Assembly (NCBI RefSeq): GCF_027947575.1
Contig: NZ_CP116256.1
Span: forward strand, 3,968,001 to 4,032,000
Source: Streptomyces rubrogriseus
Lineage (GTDB): Bacteria > Actinomycetota > Actinomycetes > Streptomycetales > Streptomycetaceae
Length of the DNA: 64,000 nt
Direction: 5' to 3'
Position 1 is the first letter of the stretch, and every line of letters begins with the position of its first letter. The notes beneath the pieces are model-generated. The model did no database searches, was not told the DNA's origin, and worked only from the letters and a program-made list of their open reading frames with translations. Made by a program: the position numbers and the translations under genes. Of this stretch, positions 10,071 through 18,919 are shown in pieces.

Positions 10071-11546
10071 TCAGTACGCCCCCTGTCCGTGGACCACCGC
10101 ACGCAGCGTCTTCCACAGGATCACCGTGTCCAGGGCGAGCGACCAGTCCTCCACGTACCGCAGGTCCAGCCGGACGGCCTCCTCCCACGGCAGGTCGCTG
10201 CGTCCGCTGATCTGCCACAGACCGGTGAGGCCGGGCTTGACCAGCAGCCGTCTTCGGATGTCCGGGCCGTAGGCGGCGGACTCCTCGGGCAGCGGCGGCC
10301 GCGGTCCCACCAGCGACATCGATCCGGCGAGCACGTTGAAGAGCTGCGGCAGTTCGTCGACCGAGTAGCGGCGCAGCACCGCCCCGACCCGGGTGACCCG
10401 CGGGTCCCGGCGGAGCTTGAACAGCAGGCCCGCGCCCTCGTTGCGGTCGGCCAGCGCGGCACGTGCCCCGTCGGCCCCCGCGACCATGGTGCGGAACTTG
10501 AGAATGGTGAACTCGCGGCCGTCCTTGCCGACCCGGCGCTGGCGGTAGAACGCCCCGCCCCTGCTGTCCACCAGGACGAGCAGCGCGACGAACAGCATCA
10601 GGGGCGCGAACAGTGTCAGCAGGACAGCCGCGCCCAACCGGTCGACGACCGCCTTGACCGCGCGCCGGCCCCCGGTGAAGGTCGGCATGCTGACCCGCAG
10701 CAGCGGGATACCGAGCACCGCGTCGACGTGCAGCCGCGGGCCGGCCACCTCCATCAGGACGGGAGCGACGACCATCTCGGCGTCGCTGCCCTCCAGGTTC
10801 CAGGCCAGCCGTTGCAGGCGGTGCGGTGACCAGTGCGGGTCCGGGGTGACCGCGACCACCCGGTAGCCGTCGCGGCGGACGTGGTGGGCGACGTGCTCCA
10901 GCGGGCCGACGACCGGCACTCCGTCCAGTTGGTCGCCCTCGAGCCCGTCGTCCGTCGTGCACACCGCGTCCACCCGCCAGCCGAGGTGCGGGAACCGCCG
11001 GGTCCGGGCGATCAGATCGCGCACCGTGGCCGGACTTCCGGCGGCGAGCACGGGTCTGAGGCAGCGCCCCTGCTTGCGCTGTCTGTGCAGCCGGACGCGC
11101 AGCGCGTAGCGCGCGACCATGATGAAGATCGCGATCGCGGGAACGGCGACGAAGATCCAGAGTTTGATGTTGCGCGAGGTGAGGGCGATTCCGCCGAGCG
11201 CCAGCACGACGGTCGCCATGAACAGTGAGCGGCCGAGCCGACGGAATTCCTCGGCGCCCTGGCCGAGCACGGCCGGTGACCACGACCGGCTCACCGCGAG
11301 GGCGCCCAGCACCAGCAGCCAGGTGCCGAACGCGAGAATTCCCCATTTCTCGTGCCAGTTGGCCGCGTCCCGGACCCCGAAGAAATTGCCGATGCCCGCC
11401 ACCACGACAGCGGTGGTCACGGTATCGCTGGTGATCACGGTACGGCGGTACCGGTGCTCCCAGTCGCTCGCGAGCCGGCTGGTTGCCCCGTCCGCCAACT
11501 GCCCGCGCGCAGACGGAAACGGGCTGACCAATCCCCCTTGCCGCAC
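10071..11546 (-). CDS. Exopolysaccharide polyprenyl glycosylphosphotransferase (initiating sugar transferase)
   Basis: The protein has 491 aa and the GTG start is at 11546. The N-terminal third holds several membrane segments (VTTAVVVAGIGNFFG, LAFGTWLLVLGALAVS, LFMATVVLALGGIAL, LWIFVAVPAIAIFIMVA). A degenerate nucleotide-binding region follows. The C-terminal bacterial sugar transferase domain (about 280-491) shows a membrane hairpin, FTILKFRTM, SVDELPQLFNVL, SLVGPRP and KPGLTGLWQISGRSDL. It transfers a sugar-1-phosphate to undecaprenyl phosphate, the first committed step of repeat-unit synthesis. It is the first gene of the leftward operon, so it probably lies closest to the promoter. Confidence 0.92.
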   Translation of the reverse strand: MRQGGLVSPFPSARGQLADGATSRLASDWEHRYRRTVITSDTVTTAVVVAGIGNFFGVRDAANWHEKWGILAFGTWLLVLGALAVSRSWSPAVLGQGAEEFRRLGRSLFMATVVLALGGIALTSRNIKLWIFVAVPAIAIFIMVARYALRVRLHRQRKQGRCLRPVLAAGSPATVRDLIARTRRFPHLGWRVDAVCTTDDGLEGDQLDGVPVVGPLEHVAHHVRRDGYRVVAVTPDPHWSPHRLQRLAWNLEGSDAEMVVAPVLMEVAGPRLHVDAVLGIPLLRVSMPTFTGGRRAVKAVVDRLGAAVLLTLFAPLMLFVALLVLVDSRGGAFYRQRRVGKDGREFTILKFRTMVAGADGARAALADRNEGAGLLFKLRRDPRVTRVGAVLRRYSVDELPQLFNVLAGSMSLVGPRPPLPEESAAYGPDIRRRLLVKPGLTGLWQISGRSDLPWEEAVRLDLRYVEDWSLALDTVILWKTLRAVVHGQGAY

Positions 11547-12025
11547 AGAACCCCCCAGGTTCCCAGTGGTTCGACGTGTTCGCCTAGCACTGTTCCTCCC
11601 CCTCGGGAGGCCCCCGCCTCCCGCGCCGCGCTGTTCCTCCCCACGGACGGCCCCCCGGCCTGTCCGCGCACAACGTTCCGGCTATGTCACATCAATACGA
11701 GCAATACACAGTGACAGCAGCAGACCCCCCTGCCCCCGACCTAAAGATCATTACCGGTCGCCTCGTGCCTGAACAGCTGAAGCACGGTCAATCTAGACCA
11801 TCGGGGCCACTGTGTAGAGGGGATGTGTGTAATTCGTGCTCACGCTTTGGGAGTTGATCAAGCAACCTGTGAATGTCCACCGATGCCTTCGCGCCACCAC
11901 GTAATGCGGGGTGTCGAGTTGGACGGCCATTCTTCCGCTTCCGGCGCGGGCCAGACCGATGGTTCACGCCATGCGGGGGGGTCGAGTGCCCGGTCCCCGG
12001 CTCCGCCTTTGACGCCACCGCCGGT
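11547..12025. other. Intergenic region upstream of exopolysaccharide operon (479 bp)
   Basis: No gene is supported here. The part from about 11680 to 11880 is clearly less GC-rich than its surroundings and probably contains the promoter of the leftward operon. No confident -35/-10 pair was found on the minus strand. A 6-bp inverted repeat is described separately. The part nearer the ankyrin gene holds nothing recognised. Confidence 0.5.
11685..11716. promoter_or_regulatory. Inverted repeat TGTCAC-N20-GTGACA upstream of sugar transferase
   Basis: TGTCAC (11685-11690) and GTGACA (11711-11716) flank 20 bp of AT-richer sequence, about 140-170 bp upstream of the first gene of the exopolysaccharide operon. 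It could be a dimeric regulator site. The arms are short, so chance is possible. Confidence 0.35.
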
Positions 12026-12421
12026 TCAGGTCGCGAGCAGGTGTTCCCGGCCGAACATGGCCGCGGCGGCCCGCGCGGTCGGCGTTCCGGAGTCCAGGTC
12101 CGCGCCTGCCCGACGCAGTACCGCTACGACGTCGTCGGCGCCCTTGAACAGGGCGCCGGCAATGGGGGACTGGTCGCGGTCGTTGCGGAGGTCCGGGTCG
12201 GCGCCGTGCCGGATCAGGGTCCGCACAGTGTCGGCGTGACCGTGGTAGGCGGCGAGCATGAGGAGGGAGTTGCCCGCGGGGTCCCGTACGTCGACCGGCA
12301 GCCCGTGCTGTACGAACTCCACCAACTGGTCGGTGCCGCCCTCGCGGGCCAGATCCATGGCGATGGCGACCACGCGCTCCGTCTGCTCGGGAGTCAGTCC
12401 ACCGCTGTTGTGCATGTCCAT
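12026..12421 (-). CDS. Ankyrin-repeat protein (catalase-associated, AnkB-like)
   Basis: The protein has 131 aa. It has ankyrin repeats with the signature GNSLLMLAAYHGHADTVRTL (about 50-70), HGADPDLRN and a third repeat ending RRAGADLDSGTP. No signal peptide is evident. It lies directly downstream of the catalase gene on the same strand, separated by a hairpin. In other bacteria small ankyrin proteins next to catalase genes support catalase activity or stability, and the same partnership is inferred here. An ATG six bases inside the chosen start is an alternative. Confidence 0.85.
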   Translation of the reverse strand: MDMHNSGGLTPEQTERVVAIAMDLAREGGTDQLVEFVQHGLPVDVRDPAGNSLLMLAAYHGHADTVRTLIRHGADPDLRNDRDQSPIAGALFKGADDVVAVLRRAGADLDSGTPTARAAAAMFGREHLLAT

Positions 12422-12446
12422 GAAGTAGTTCTCCGTGGCGGTACGC

Positions 12447-12489
12447 CCGTACCGGCGCGGGCACCTCTCGGGTGCCCGTGCCGGTACGG
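12447..12489 (-). terminator. Large hairpin between catalase and ankyrin genes
   Basis: CCGTACCGGC (12447-12456) pairs with GCCGGTACGG (12480-12489), and CGGGCACC (12458-12465) with GGTGCCCG (12471-12478). One G-T position separates the two blocks and the loop is 5 nt. A stem of nearly 20 bp directly after the catalase stop should act as a terminator or partial attenuator that lowers expression of the ankyrin gene. Confidence 0.7.
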
Positions 12490-12523
12490 TGCGGATTACC
12501 GCGTGTGTCGCTGACCGGCCGGA

Positions 12524-13987
12524 TCAGAGGTTGCCGGCGGCCAGGGCCTCGATCGCCTTGCGGACGCCCGCGCCGTAGGCCGGGTCGGCCTGGGTGCAGT
12601 TGCCGATGTGGCGCTCGATGGTCTGCGCCGAGGCACCGTCGATGGCGCGTGCCGTGTTCTCGAACAGAACCTGCTGCTGCTCCGGGCTCATCTGCCGGAA
12701 CAGGTTGCCGGGCTGCTCGAAGTAGTTGTCGTCGTCCTCGCGGTAGTTGAACCGGTCGGCGACGGCGCCCACGGCCTGGGCCGGGTCGCGGTAGGCCGGC
12801 TGCTCCTGCCAGCGCCCGTAGGAGTTGGGCTCGATGCCCGGGGTGGCTCCCTGGTTGCCGTCGACGCGCATGGCGCCGTCGCGGTGGTAGGAGTTCACCG
12901 GGTTCTTCGGGGCGTTGACCGGGATCTGGTGGTGGTTGACGCCGAGGCGGTAGCGCTGGGCGTCGCCGTAGGAGAAGAGGCGGCCCTGCAGCATCCGGTC
13001 GGGGGAGAAGCTGATGCCCGGGACCACGTTGGCCGGGCTGAAGGCGGCCTGCTCCACGTCCGCGAAGTAGTTGTCGGGGTTGCGGTTGAGCTCCCACTCG
13101 CCGACCTCGATCAGCGGGTAGTCCTTCTTCGACCAGACCTTGGTGAGGTCGAAGGGGTGGAAGCGGTAGTTCTCGGCGTCGGCCTCCGGCATGACCTGGA
13201 TGAACAGCTTCCACTTCGGGAAGTCGCCGTCCTCGATCGCGTCGAAGAGGTCACGCTGGTGGGATTCGCGGTCCCTGCCGACCAGGGCCTCGGCCTCGGC
13301 GTCGGTGAGGTTCTTGATGCCCTGCTGGGTGCGGTGGTGGAACTTGACCCAGAACCGCTCGCCCTCGGCGTTGATCAGGCTGTACGTGTGCGAGCCGAAC
13401 CCGTGCATGTGCCGGTAGGAGGCCGGGATGCCGCGCTCCGACATCACGATCGTGACCTGGTGCAGGGCCTCGGGGAGGTTGGTCCAGAAGTCCCAGTTGT
13501 TCTCGGCGTTGCGCAGGTTGGTGCGCGGGTCGCGCTTCACCGCGTGGTTGAGGTCCGGGAACTTCAGCGGGTCGCGGAAGAAGAAGACCGGGGTGTTGTT
13601 CCCGACCAGGTCCCAGTTGCCCTCGTCCGTGTAGAACTTCACGGCGAAGCCGCGGATGTCGCGCTCGGCGTCGGCGGCACCGCGCTCACCGGCGACGGTG
13701 GAGAACCGGGTGAACAGCGGGGTCTTCTTGCCGATCTCGGAGAAGATCTTCGCGCTGGTGTACCGGGTGATGTCGTGGGTGACCGTGAAGGTGCCGAAGG
13801 CGCCCGAGCCCTTGGCGTGCATCCGGCGCTCCGGGATGACCTCCCGGTCGAAGTGCGCGAGCTTCTCCAGGAACCACACGTCCTGCAGGAGCATCGGGCC
13901 GCGCGGGCCGGAGGTCAGGGAGTTCTGGTTGTCGGGAACCGGTGCACCGGCGACCGTCGTCAGCGGCTTCTGGTTGTTCTCAGGCAA
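12524..13987 (-). CDS. katA: Monofunctional haem catalase
   Basis: The protein has 487 aa, the usual length of small-subunit catalases. The TTG start at 13987 is supported by GAGGAG 8 nt upstream and by the start [16 protein letters not shown]. The catalytic histidine is in [11 protein letters not shown], the distal asparagine in GNNTPVFFF, and the proximal haem-ligand tyrosine in [15 protein letters not shown]. It breaks hydrogen peroxide into water and oxygen in the cytoplasm. A promoter and a palindromic operator lie upstream. The ankyrin gene follows as a probable accessory. The symbol is by family resemblance and the gene could equally be called catA. Confidence 0.95.
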   Translation of the reverse strand: MPENNQKPLTTVAGAPVPDNQNSLTSGPRGPMLLQDVWFLEKLAHFDREVIPERRMHAKGSGAFGTFTVTHDITRYTSAKIFSEIGKKTPLFTRFSTVAGERGAADAERDIRGFAVKFYTDEGNWDLVGNNTPVFFFRDPLKFPDLNHAVKRDPRTNLRNAENNWDFWTNLPEALHQVTIVMSERGIPASYRHMHGFGSHTYSLINAEGERFWVKFHHRTQQGIKNLTDAEAEALVGRDRESHQRDLFDAIEDGDFPKWKLFIQVMPEADAENYRFHPFDLTKVWSKKDYPLIEVGEWELNRNPDNYFADVEQAAFSPANVVPGISFSPDRMLQGRLFSYGDAQRYRLGVNHHQIPVNAPKNPVNSYHRDGAMRVDGNQGATPGIEPNSYGRWQEQPAYRDPAQAVGAVADRFNYREDDDNYFEQPGNLFRQMSPEQQQVLFENTARAIDGASAQTIERHIGNCTQADPAYGAGVRKAIEALAAGNL

Positions 13988-14037
13988 GGCTTGCTCCTCG
14001 GTGTGGTTCTTCGCAGCCACCACCCTACCTTGGACAG

Positions 14038-14066
14038 GATCTAAGGCAAGGCGACATCTAGAGCAA
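14038..14066 (-). promoter_or_regulatory. Probable catalase promoter
   Basis: On the minus strand TTGCTC (14066-14061), a 17-bp spacer and TAGATC (14043-14038) form a plausible sigma-70-type promoter about 50 bp before the TTG start. Confidence 0.5.
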
Positions 14067-14079
14067 TATTCGCTCTTGA
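14057..14079. promoter_or_regulatory. Palindromic operator overlapping the catalase -35 (Fur/CatR-like)
   Basis: An AT-rich 23-bp imperfect palindrome: arms TCTAGAGC and GCTCTTGA (one mismatch) around AATATTC. It overlaps the proposed -35 hexamer of the catalase gene. Size and composition suit a peroxide-sensing Fur-family repressor such as CatR, which controls catalase in streptomycetes. No regulator gene of that family is adjacent in this window. Confidence 0.5.
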
Positions 14080-14279
14080 ATTGATGCCGAAGCCTGCTAG
14101 GGTGCCGCGCCCCGCCGGGACGGGGGCCGCCAGGCTCGGCCACTCCGGCCTTGCGGCACCCCCGAGCCGGTCCGTTCTCATCCCTTCGGGGCCTTCAGGG
14201 AGCCGTCCCCCGCGGACACCGACACAGTGGTTCCTGTGGTCCCGAGCCACCCGGCTCCGGAAGGAAGAGAGGCGTGCGC

Positions 14280-15008
14280 ATGAAGATCGCGGTCATCGGC
14301 GGGACGGGGCTGATCGGCTCGCAGGTCGTCAAGGACCTGAACGCGGCCGGGCACCAGGCGGTGCCCCACTCCCAGTCCACCGGCGTCGACGTCGTCAGCG
14401 GCAAGGGAGTGGACGACGCGGTCGAGGGAGCCGAGGTCGTGGTCAACCTGACGAACTCCCCGACCTTCGACGACGCCTCACCGGCCTTCTTCCGGACGTC
14501 GATGGACAACCTGCTGGCCGCCGCGCGGCGGGCCGGGACGGGGCACTTCGTGATCCTCTCCATCGTCGGTGTCGACCGGGTGCCGGCGCTGGACTACTAC
14601 CGTGCGAAGACGCTCCAGGAGGAGGTCCTCAGGGAGGGCCCCGTCCCGTACTCGATCGTGCGCGCCACCCAGTTCATGGAGTTCATGGAGGCGGTCCTGT
14701 CCTGGACCGCCTCCGACGACTCCGTCCGGCTGCCCGCGACGCCGATCCAGCCGATCGCCGCGAAGGACGTGGCGGCCGCGGTCGCGGACGTCGCCGTGGG
14801 CCCTCCGCTGAACGGCATCCGCAACATCGGCGGACCGGAGGTGTTCCCCCTGGACGAGCTGGGCCGCCTGACCCTGGCCCACAAGGGCGACGCGCGAACG
14901 GTCGTCACCGATCCGGGTGCCGGCATGTTCGGGGCGGTCGAGGGAGACGTCCTGACCGACCTGGACGCCCACCTGGCCCCCACCCGGTACGCCGACTGGC
15001 TCTCCTGA
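14280..15008 (+). CDS. NAD(P)-binding atypical SDR / NmrA-like reductase
   Basis: The protein has 242 aa. The N-terminal dinucleotide-binding motif is MKIAVIGGTGLIGSQVVKDL. The region YYRAKTLQEEVLREG keeps the YxxxK arrangement near residue 105, and YSIVRATQFMEF follows as in NmrA/YtfG-type proteins. The ATG at 14280 follows GGAAGAGAGG; a GTG two codons earlier is an alternative. It is divergent from catalase and is followed directly by a membrane protein. It is likely a quinone- or NADPH-related reductase or redox sensor; the substrate is unknown. Confidence 0.8.
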   Translation: MKIAVIGGTGLIGSQVVKDLNAAGHQAVPHSQSTGVDVVSGKGVDDAVEGAEVVVNLTNSPTFDDASPAFFRTSMDNLLAAARRAGTGHFVILSIVGVDRVPALDYYRAKTLQEEVLREGPVPYSIVRATQFMEFMEAVLSWTASDDSVRLPATPIQPIAAKDVAAAVADVAVGPPLNGIRNIGGPEVFPLDELGRLTLAHKGDARTVVTDPGAGMFGAVEGDVLTDLDAHLAPTRYADWLS

Positions 15009-15542
15009 ATGCCCGAGCGTGCCGGCCACGGCCCGACCGGCGACGCCGCGCCGAAAGGAATCCTGCGGCACCGGCCGGAGCGGTGGCTGTTCAAGGGAAT
15101 CTACGGCCTGGTACTGGCCAGCGCGCTGGTCGCGGCGCTGGACGTGCCGGGCGAAGCGGCCAACCCCGGCCAGGACGCGCTGTGGGTACTGCTCACGGCG
15201 CTGACGTCGGGCGCCGCCCACGGGTACGCGCACGTCATCGCCCAGCGTGCGTCCGGCGACGGGACGGCCGGACCGAGCAGGCTGCGCGCGGTGCTCGCCG
15301 AGTGGCCGCTGGCCGTCGCCGTGCTGCCGACCGTGATGATGCTGCTCGCCGCCGAGGCCGGGTGGTGGGCGGAGGAAGCGGCCGCCGACACGGCCCTGGT
15401 GCTCAACACCGTCCTGCTCTTCGCCCTGGGCACCTCGGCGGCCCGCACCGCCGGGCTCGGCCGGCTGTCCTCCTGCCGGGCCGGGGCCCTGGACATGCTG
15501 ATCGGCCTGGTGATCATCGCCGCGGACGCCCTGATCGAGTAG
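15009..15542 (+). CDS. Small integral membrane protein of unknown function
   Basis: The protein has 177 aa. Its ATG directly follows the TGA of the upstream reductase, so the two are probably cotranslated. Four hydrophobic segments are visible: GIYGLVLASALVAALDV, the stretch around LLTALTSGAAHGYAHVI, LAVAVLPTVMMLLAAEAG, then LVLNTVLLFALGTSAA and LDMLIGLVIIAADALI. It resembles unnamed actinobacterial membrane proteins. No catalytic motif is seen. Confidence 0.75.
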   Translation: MPERAGHGPTGDAAPKGILRHRPERWLFKGIYGLVLASALVAALDVPGEAANPGQDALWVLLTALTSGAAHGYAHVIAQRASGDGTAGPSRLRAVLAEWPLAVAVLPTVMMLLAAEAGWWAEEAAADTALVLNTVLLFALGTSAARTAGLGRLSSCRAGALDMLIGLVIIAADALIE

Positions 15543-15579
15543 CGGGCGTGCCCCGCTCGCACACCACCGGCCCGGTGCG

Positions 15580-15609
15580 CAGCGCCGGCCCGTGCGGGCC
15601 GCGGCGCTG
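15580..15609. terminator. Hairpin between convergent genes
   Basis: CAGCGCC (15580-15586) pairs with GGCGCTG (15603-15609), with an inner GGCCC/GGGCC pairing. It sits between the membrane-protein gene and the convergent XRE regulator gene and may terminate both. Confidence 0.5.
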
Positions 15610-15656
15610 CCCCTCCTCGCGCACGCCCTTCCCGCCGGGCCCGACGCCCCCCGCCG

Positions 15657-16259
15657 TCACTCGGCCGTGTCCCGGGCCTCGCTGTCGCCGCCCTCGCGCT
15701 GGTGGCCGCGGCGGGCGTCGCGGTCGAAGATGCCCAGGATCTCGCAGGGGCCGCCGGCGGTGCCGATCGCGTGCGGCATCATCGTGGGGAACTCGGCTGC
15801 CTGGTGGGTCTCGACGCGGAAGCGGCGGTGGCCGAGCATGAGGACCGCCGTGCCGGACAGGACCACGAGCCATTCGCGCCCCGGGTGGGCACGCATGCGC
15901 GCCGGATTCTCGGGCGGCGGCTGGGTCATGCGCTGACGCACCACGGTCATGCCGGGATCGCCCTTCACCGGCCAGCGCATCAGGCCGTGGGTGCTGTCGA
16001 TCATCGGACTGGTGATGACGTCGTCGTCGGCCGTCTCCACGAGCTGGTCCAACGTGGTGTCCAGGGCGCGGGCCAGAGTGACCAGCTGATCCAGGGCCAG
16101 GCGGCGCCGGCCGTTCTCGATGCGGCTCAGCGAGGACTGGCTGAGCTTGGCACGCCCGGCCAGCTCCTCCAGGGACCAGCCCTGCGCGACCCGCAGGGCG
16201 CGGATGCGTTTGCGTACGAGGCTGTCCAGATCTCCATCTTCTTGCGTCATGAGCAACAT
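15657..16259 (-). CDS. XRE-family regulator with C-terminal cupin domain
   Basis: The protein has 200 aa. The start at 16259 (MLLMTQEDGDLD) has GAGG 7 nt upstream; an internal ATG at 16250 is an alternative. The helix-turn-helix is at about residues 20-60 (RALRVAQGWSLEELAGRAKL, SQSSLSRIENGRR). The C-terminal half is a cupin barrel with HPGREWLVVLSGTAVLML and PHAIGTAG. Proteins of this form often repress the divergent gene and respond to a small ligand. Here the divergent gene is a DHA2 exporter starting 109 bp away. Confidence 0.88.
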   Translation of the reverse strand: MLLMTQEDGDLDSLVRKRIRALRVAQGWSLEELAGRAKLSQSSLSRIENGRRRLALDQLVTLARALDTTLDQLVETADDDVITSPMIDSTHGLMRWPVKGDPGMTVVRQRMTQPPPENPARMRAHPGREWLVVLSGTAVLMLGHRRFRVETHQAAEFPTMMPHAIGTAGGPCEILGIFDRDARRGHQREGGDSEARDTAE

Positions 16260-16367
16260 CGTATGCCTCGAACGCAACGCGGGCTTAGCTTCGGACGCAG
16301 TCGAGCCGCACTTCCCCGACACCCTCCACGCCCCGTCGGGCGGCGGCATGCCCTGCGAAAGGAACCC

Positions 16368-17960
16368 ATGAGCACCAGCCCACCCGTACGGGCCCCCGAA
16401 GCCGACGGCGGAAACACCCCCGACGCGCGTCGACTGCGCACGATCCTGATCGCCGTCTCCGTCGCGCTGATGGCCGTCGTCGCCGCGGTGTCCGGTCTGA
16501 ACGTCGCGCAGACCCACATGGCCGTCGAGTTCGACGCCTCCCAGAACACGGTCCTGTGGATCATCAACATCTACACGCTCGCCCTGGCCGCGCTGCTGCT
16601 CCCGCTCGGGGCCGTCGGCGACCGACTGGGCCGCAAGCCCATGCTCGTCGCCGGTCTGGGTGTCTTCGGTGCGGCGAGCGTCCTCGCCGCACTGGCCCCC
16701 TCGGCCGAGGTCATGCTGGCCGCCCGCGTGGCCGGCGGTGTCGGCGCCGCGATGATCATGCCCGTGACCCTTGCCGTGATCACCTCCACCTTCCCCGAGG
16801 AGCAGCGCGGCAAGGCGATCGGCGTGTGGACCGGTGTCGCCGGAGGCGGCGGCATCCTGGGCATGTTCCTCTCCGCCCTCCTCGTCGACGTCGCCGACTG
16901 GCGGCTGCTGTTCGTCCTCCCGGTGGTCCTGGTCCTCGTGGCCCTGGCCATGGCGCTGAAGTCGGTCCCCGACTCCCGCGAGACCGCTGCCCACCGGTTC
17001 GACACGGGCGGAGCGCTGATCTCCACCGTCGCCGTGACCGGCCTCATCTTCGTCCTCCAGGAAGGCCCCGAACGCGGCTGGACCAACCCGGTGACGCTGA
17101 CCGGCCTCGTCGTCGGCATCACCGCCGCCGTCGGCTTCGTCGCCTGGGAACTGCGCCGCCGCACCGCCGCGCTGCTGGACGTGCGCCTGTTCCGGGAGCG
17201 CGGCCTGGCGGGCGGCTCGATCACGCTCCTGGTGGTCTTCGGCGTCCAGGCGGGCATCGCCGTGGTCCTCTTCCCGTACTTCCAGGCCGTGCTCGGCTGG
17301 TCGGGCCTGCTCTCCACGGTGGCGCTGATGCCCATGGCCGTCATGATGATGGCGACCTCCGGCCTCGCCCCCATGCTCGCCGCACGGGTCGGTTCCCGTA
17401 CGACCATGGCGACGGGCATCGCCCTGGCCGGGGCCGGCCTCGCGCTCATGGCCCTGTTCGTCTCCGTGGACGACGGATACCTGACCATCCTGCCCGGCAT
17501 GCTGGCCATGGGCATAGGCATGGGCCTGTCGATGACCCCGTCCACCGAGGCCATCACCGGCTCCCTGCCGCGCGGGAAGCAGGGCGTCGCGTCCGCGCTC
17601 AACGACGTCACCCGCGAGTTCGGCACCGCACTCGGTGTCGCCCTGCTGGGGGCGCTGCTCGCCACCGGCTACCGCAGCGCCGTCGACGGACGGCTGGACG
17701 GCATTCCCCAGGGGCCCGCGGACAGCGCCCGGGAGGGCGTGGCCAACGCCGTCGAGGCCGCGGGCAGCGCCGGTCCGTACGGCCCGCACCTGCTGCACGC
17801 CGCCCAGCAGTCCTTCGTCGACGGCTGGCAGCAGGCCATGTGGGCCGGTGTGGCCGTCATGGGCGTCCTGTTCGTCTACGTCGCGTTCCGCGGGCCCGGC
17901 AGAACGGCACCCGCGGACGCGGACGAACCGGAGGCGGCCGAGGCTCTCACCGGCCCGTGA
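16368..17960 (+). CDS. DHA2-family (14-TM) MFS multidrug exporter
   Basis: The protein has 530 aa. The ATG at 16368 follows AAGGAA. The first membrane helix is ILIAVSVALMAVVAAVSGLN, followed by the major-facilitator loop motif GDRLGRKPM and the proton-antiporter stretch VAGGVGAAMIMPVTLAVI. About 14 hydrophobic segments run to residue 510. It probably exports a drug or metabolite using the proton gradient. Regulation by the divergent cupin-XRE protein is inferred from position. Confidence 0.92.
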   Translation: MSTSPPVRAPEADGGNTPDARRLRTILIAVSVALMAVVAAVSGLNVAQTHMAVEFDASQNTVLWIINIYTLALAALLLPLGAVGDRLGRKPMLVAGLGVFGAASVLAALAPSAEVMLAARVAGGVGAAMIMPVTLAVITSTFPEEQRGKAIGVWTGVAGGGGILGMFLSALLVDVADWRLLFVLPVVLVLVALAMALKSVPDSRETAAHRFDTGGALISTVAVTGLIFVLQEGPERGWTNPVTLTGLVVGITAAVGFVAWELRRRTAALLDVRLFRERGLAGGSITLLVVFGVQAGIAVVLFPYFQAVLGWSGLLSTVALMPMAVMMMATSGLAPMLAARVGSRTTMATGIALAGAGLALMALFVSVDDGYLTILPGMLAMGIGMGLSMTPSTEAITGSLPRGKQGVASALNDVTREFGTALGVALLGALLATGYRSAVDGRLDGIPQGPADSAREGVANAVEAAGSAGPYGPHLLHAAQQSFVDGWQQAMWAGVAVMGVLFVYVAFRGPGRTAPADADEPEAAEALTGP

Positions 17961-17970
17961 CACGGGCGAG

Positions 17971-18135
17971 TCAGCGGTCCCGGGAGAGTTCGAGGAGTTC
18001 GGCGAAGACGCCCCCGGCGTTGACCAGGTCGTCGTAACGGCCCTGCTCGGTGATCCGGCCGTGCTCCATGACGACGATGTGATCCGCGATCCTCGTGTTC
18101 TCCGGGCGGTGGGTGACCACGATGGTGATGCGCCT
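17971..18135 (-). pseudogene. C-terminal remnant of an ABC exporter ATPase
   Basis: About 54 codons read in one frame to a TGA at 17971: TIVVTHRPENTRIADHIVV, then MEHGRITEQGRYDDLVNAGG and VFAELLELSRDR. This is the H-loop (VTHR) and the tail of an ABC transporter ATP-binding/permease protein. An in-frame stop lies just upstream (18136-18138) and no Walker or signature motif is present, so the gene is a decayed fragment. It lies 10 bp from the end of the DHA2 exporter gene on the opposite strand. Confidence 0.8.
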
Positions 18136-18342
18136 TCAGTCGCGGTCGCGACCCGACGTTCCGCGCGTGTCGGTGGGTGGCGGATGCCCGGACCCGTGTG
18201 GGGCAACAGCCGTGCGGAGCATGGAGGTTGGCCGAACCGCCGACGCCGTCGCACACGGCGGTGGCCGGGCCCGGAGAACGCCGCAGCGACTACGCTGCCT
18301 CCACCGGCGCAGCCGGCCATCGGTACGACAGGGGGAGGGGCC

Positions 18343-18909
18343 GTGGGGCGACCGCTACTGTTCCTGGACGTGGACGGGCCCCTCAACCCGTACGCGGCCA
18401 AGCCGCACAAGCGACCGCCCGGGTACACCACCGTCCGAGTGCCCTGGGACGGCCTGGACCGCGAGGGACACCGGTCTCCTCCGGTGCGCCGCCGCCCCCT
18501 GCGGGTCTGGCTCGATCCGCGGCACGGGGCACAACTGCTCCGGCTCGACTACGAACTGTGCTGGGCCACCACGTGGATGGCGGACGCCAACCGCTGGATC
18601 GCCCCCGTCGTCGGCCTCCCCGAACTCCCGTTCGTCGACTTCGCGGACGCCCTGCTCCAGGACCGCCCCGACGGGGTCCACTGGAAGACCGCCCCGCTCG
18701 TGGAGTACGCCGACGGACGCCCCTTCGCCTGGGTGGACGACGAACAGGGCGACCCCGACCGGGCCTACGTGACCACCCATCACCGAGCGCCTGGACTTCT
18801 GCATCACGTCAATCCCCGGATCGGGCTGCGCGACGACGACTTCCGGGCGCTCGCCGACTTCGCCCGCGGCTGCCCGACGCCGGAGCGAGGGATGCGCGAA
18901 GGGCAGTAG
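18343..18909 (+). CDS. HAD-like domain protein
   Basis: The protein has 188 aa. The GTG start at 18343 is preceded by AGGGGGAGGGG. The N-terminus GRPLLFLDVDGPLNPY carries the DxD of haloacid-dehalogenase-type hydrolases. A later segment reads WATTWMADANRWIAPVVGLP, resembling the small uncharacterised HAD proteins common in Streptomyces. It probably hydrolyses a phosphorylated small molecule in the cytoplasm. It is a single gene, convergent with the cold-shock-domain gene. Confidence 0.75.
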   Translation: MGRPLLFLDVDGPLNPYAAKPHKRPPGYTTVRVPWDGLDREGHRSPPVRRRPLRVWLDPRHGAQLLRLDYELCWATTWMADANRWIAPVVGLPELPFVDFADALLQDRPDGVHWKTAPLVEYADGRPFAWVDDEQGDPDRAYVTTHHRAPGLLHHVNPRIGLRDDDFRALADFARGCPTPERGMREGQ

Positions 18910-18919
18910 GAAGGCGGCC

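Noticed and set aside
16260..18431. In-frame upstream extension of the cupin-XRE gene by about 720 codons
   Set aside because: It is antisense to the DHA2 exporter, low complexity, and the HTH start with its own Shine-Dalgarno sequence is at 16259.
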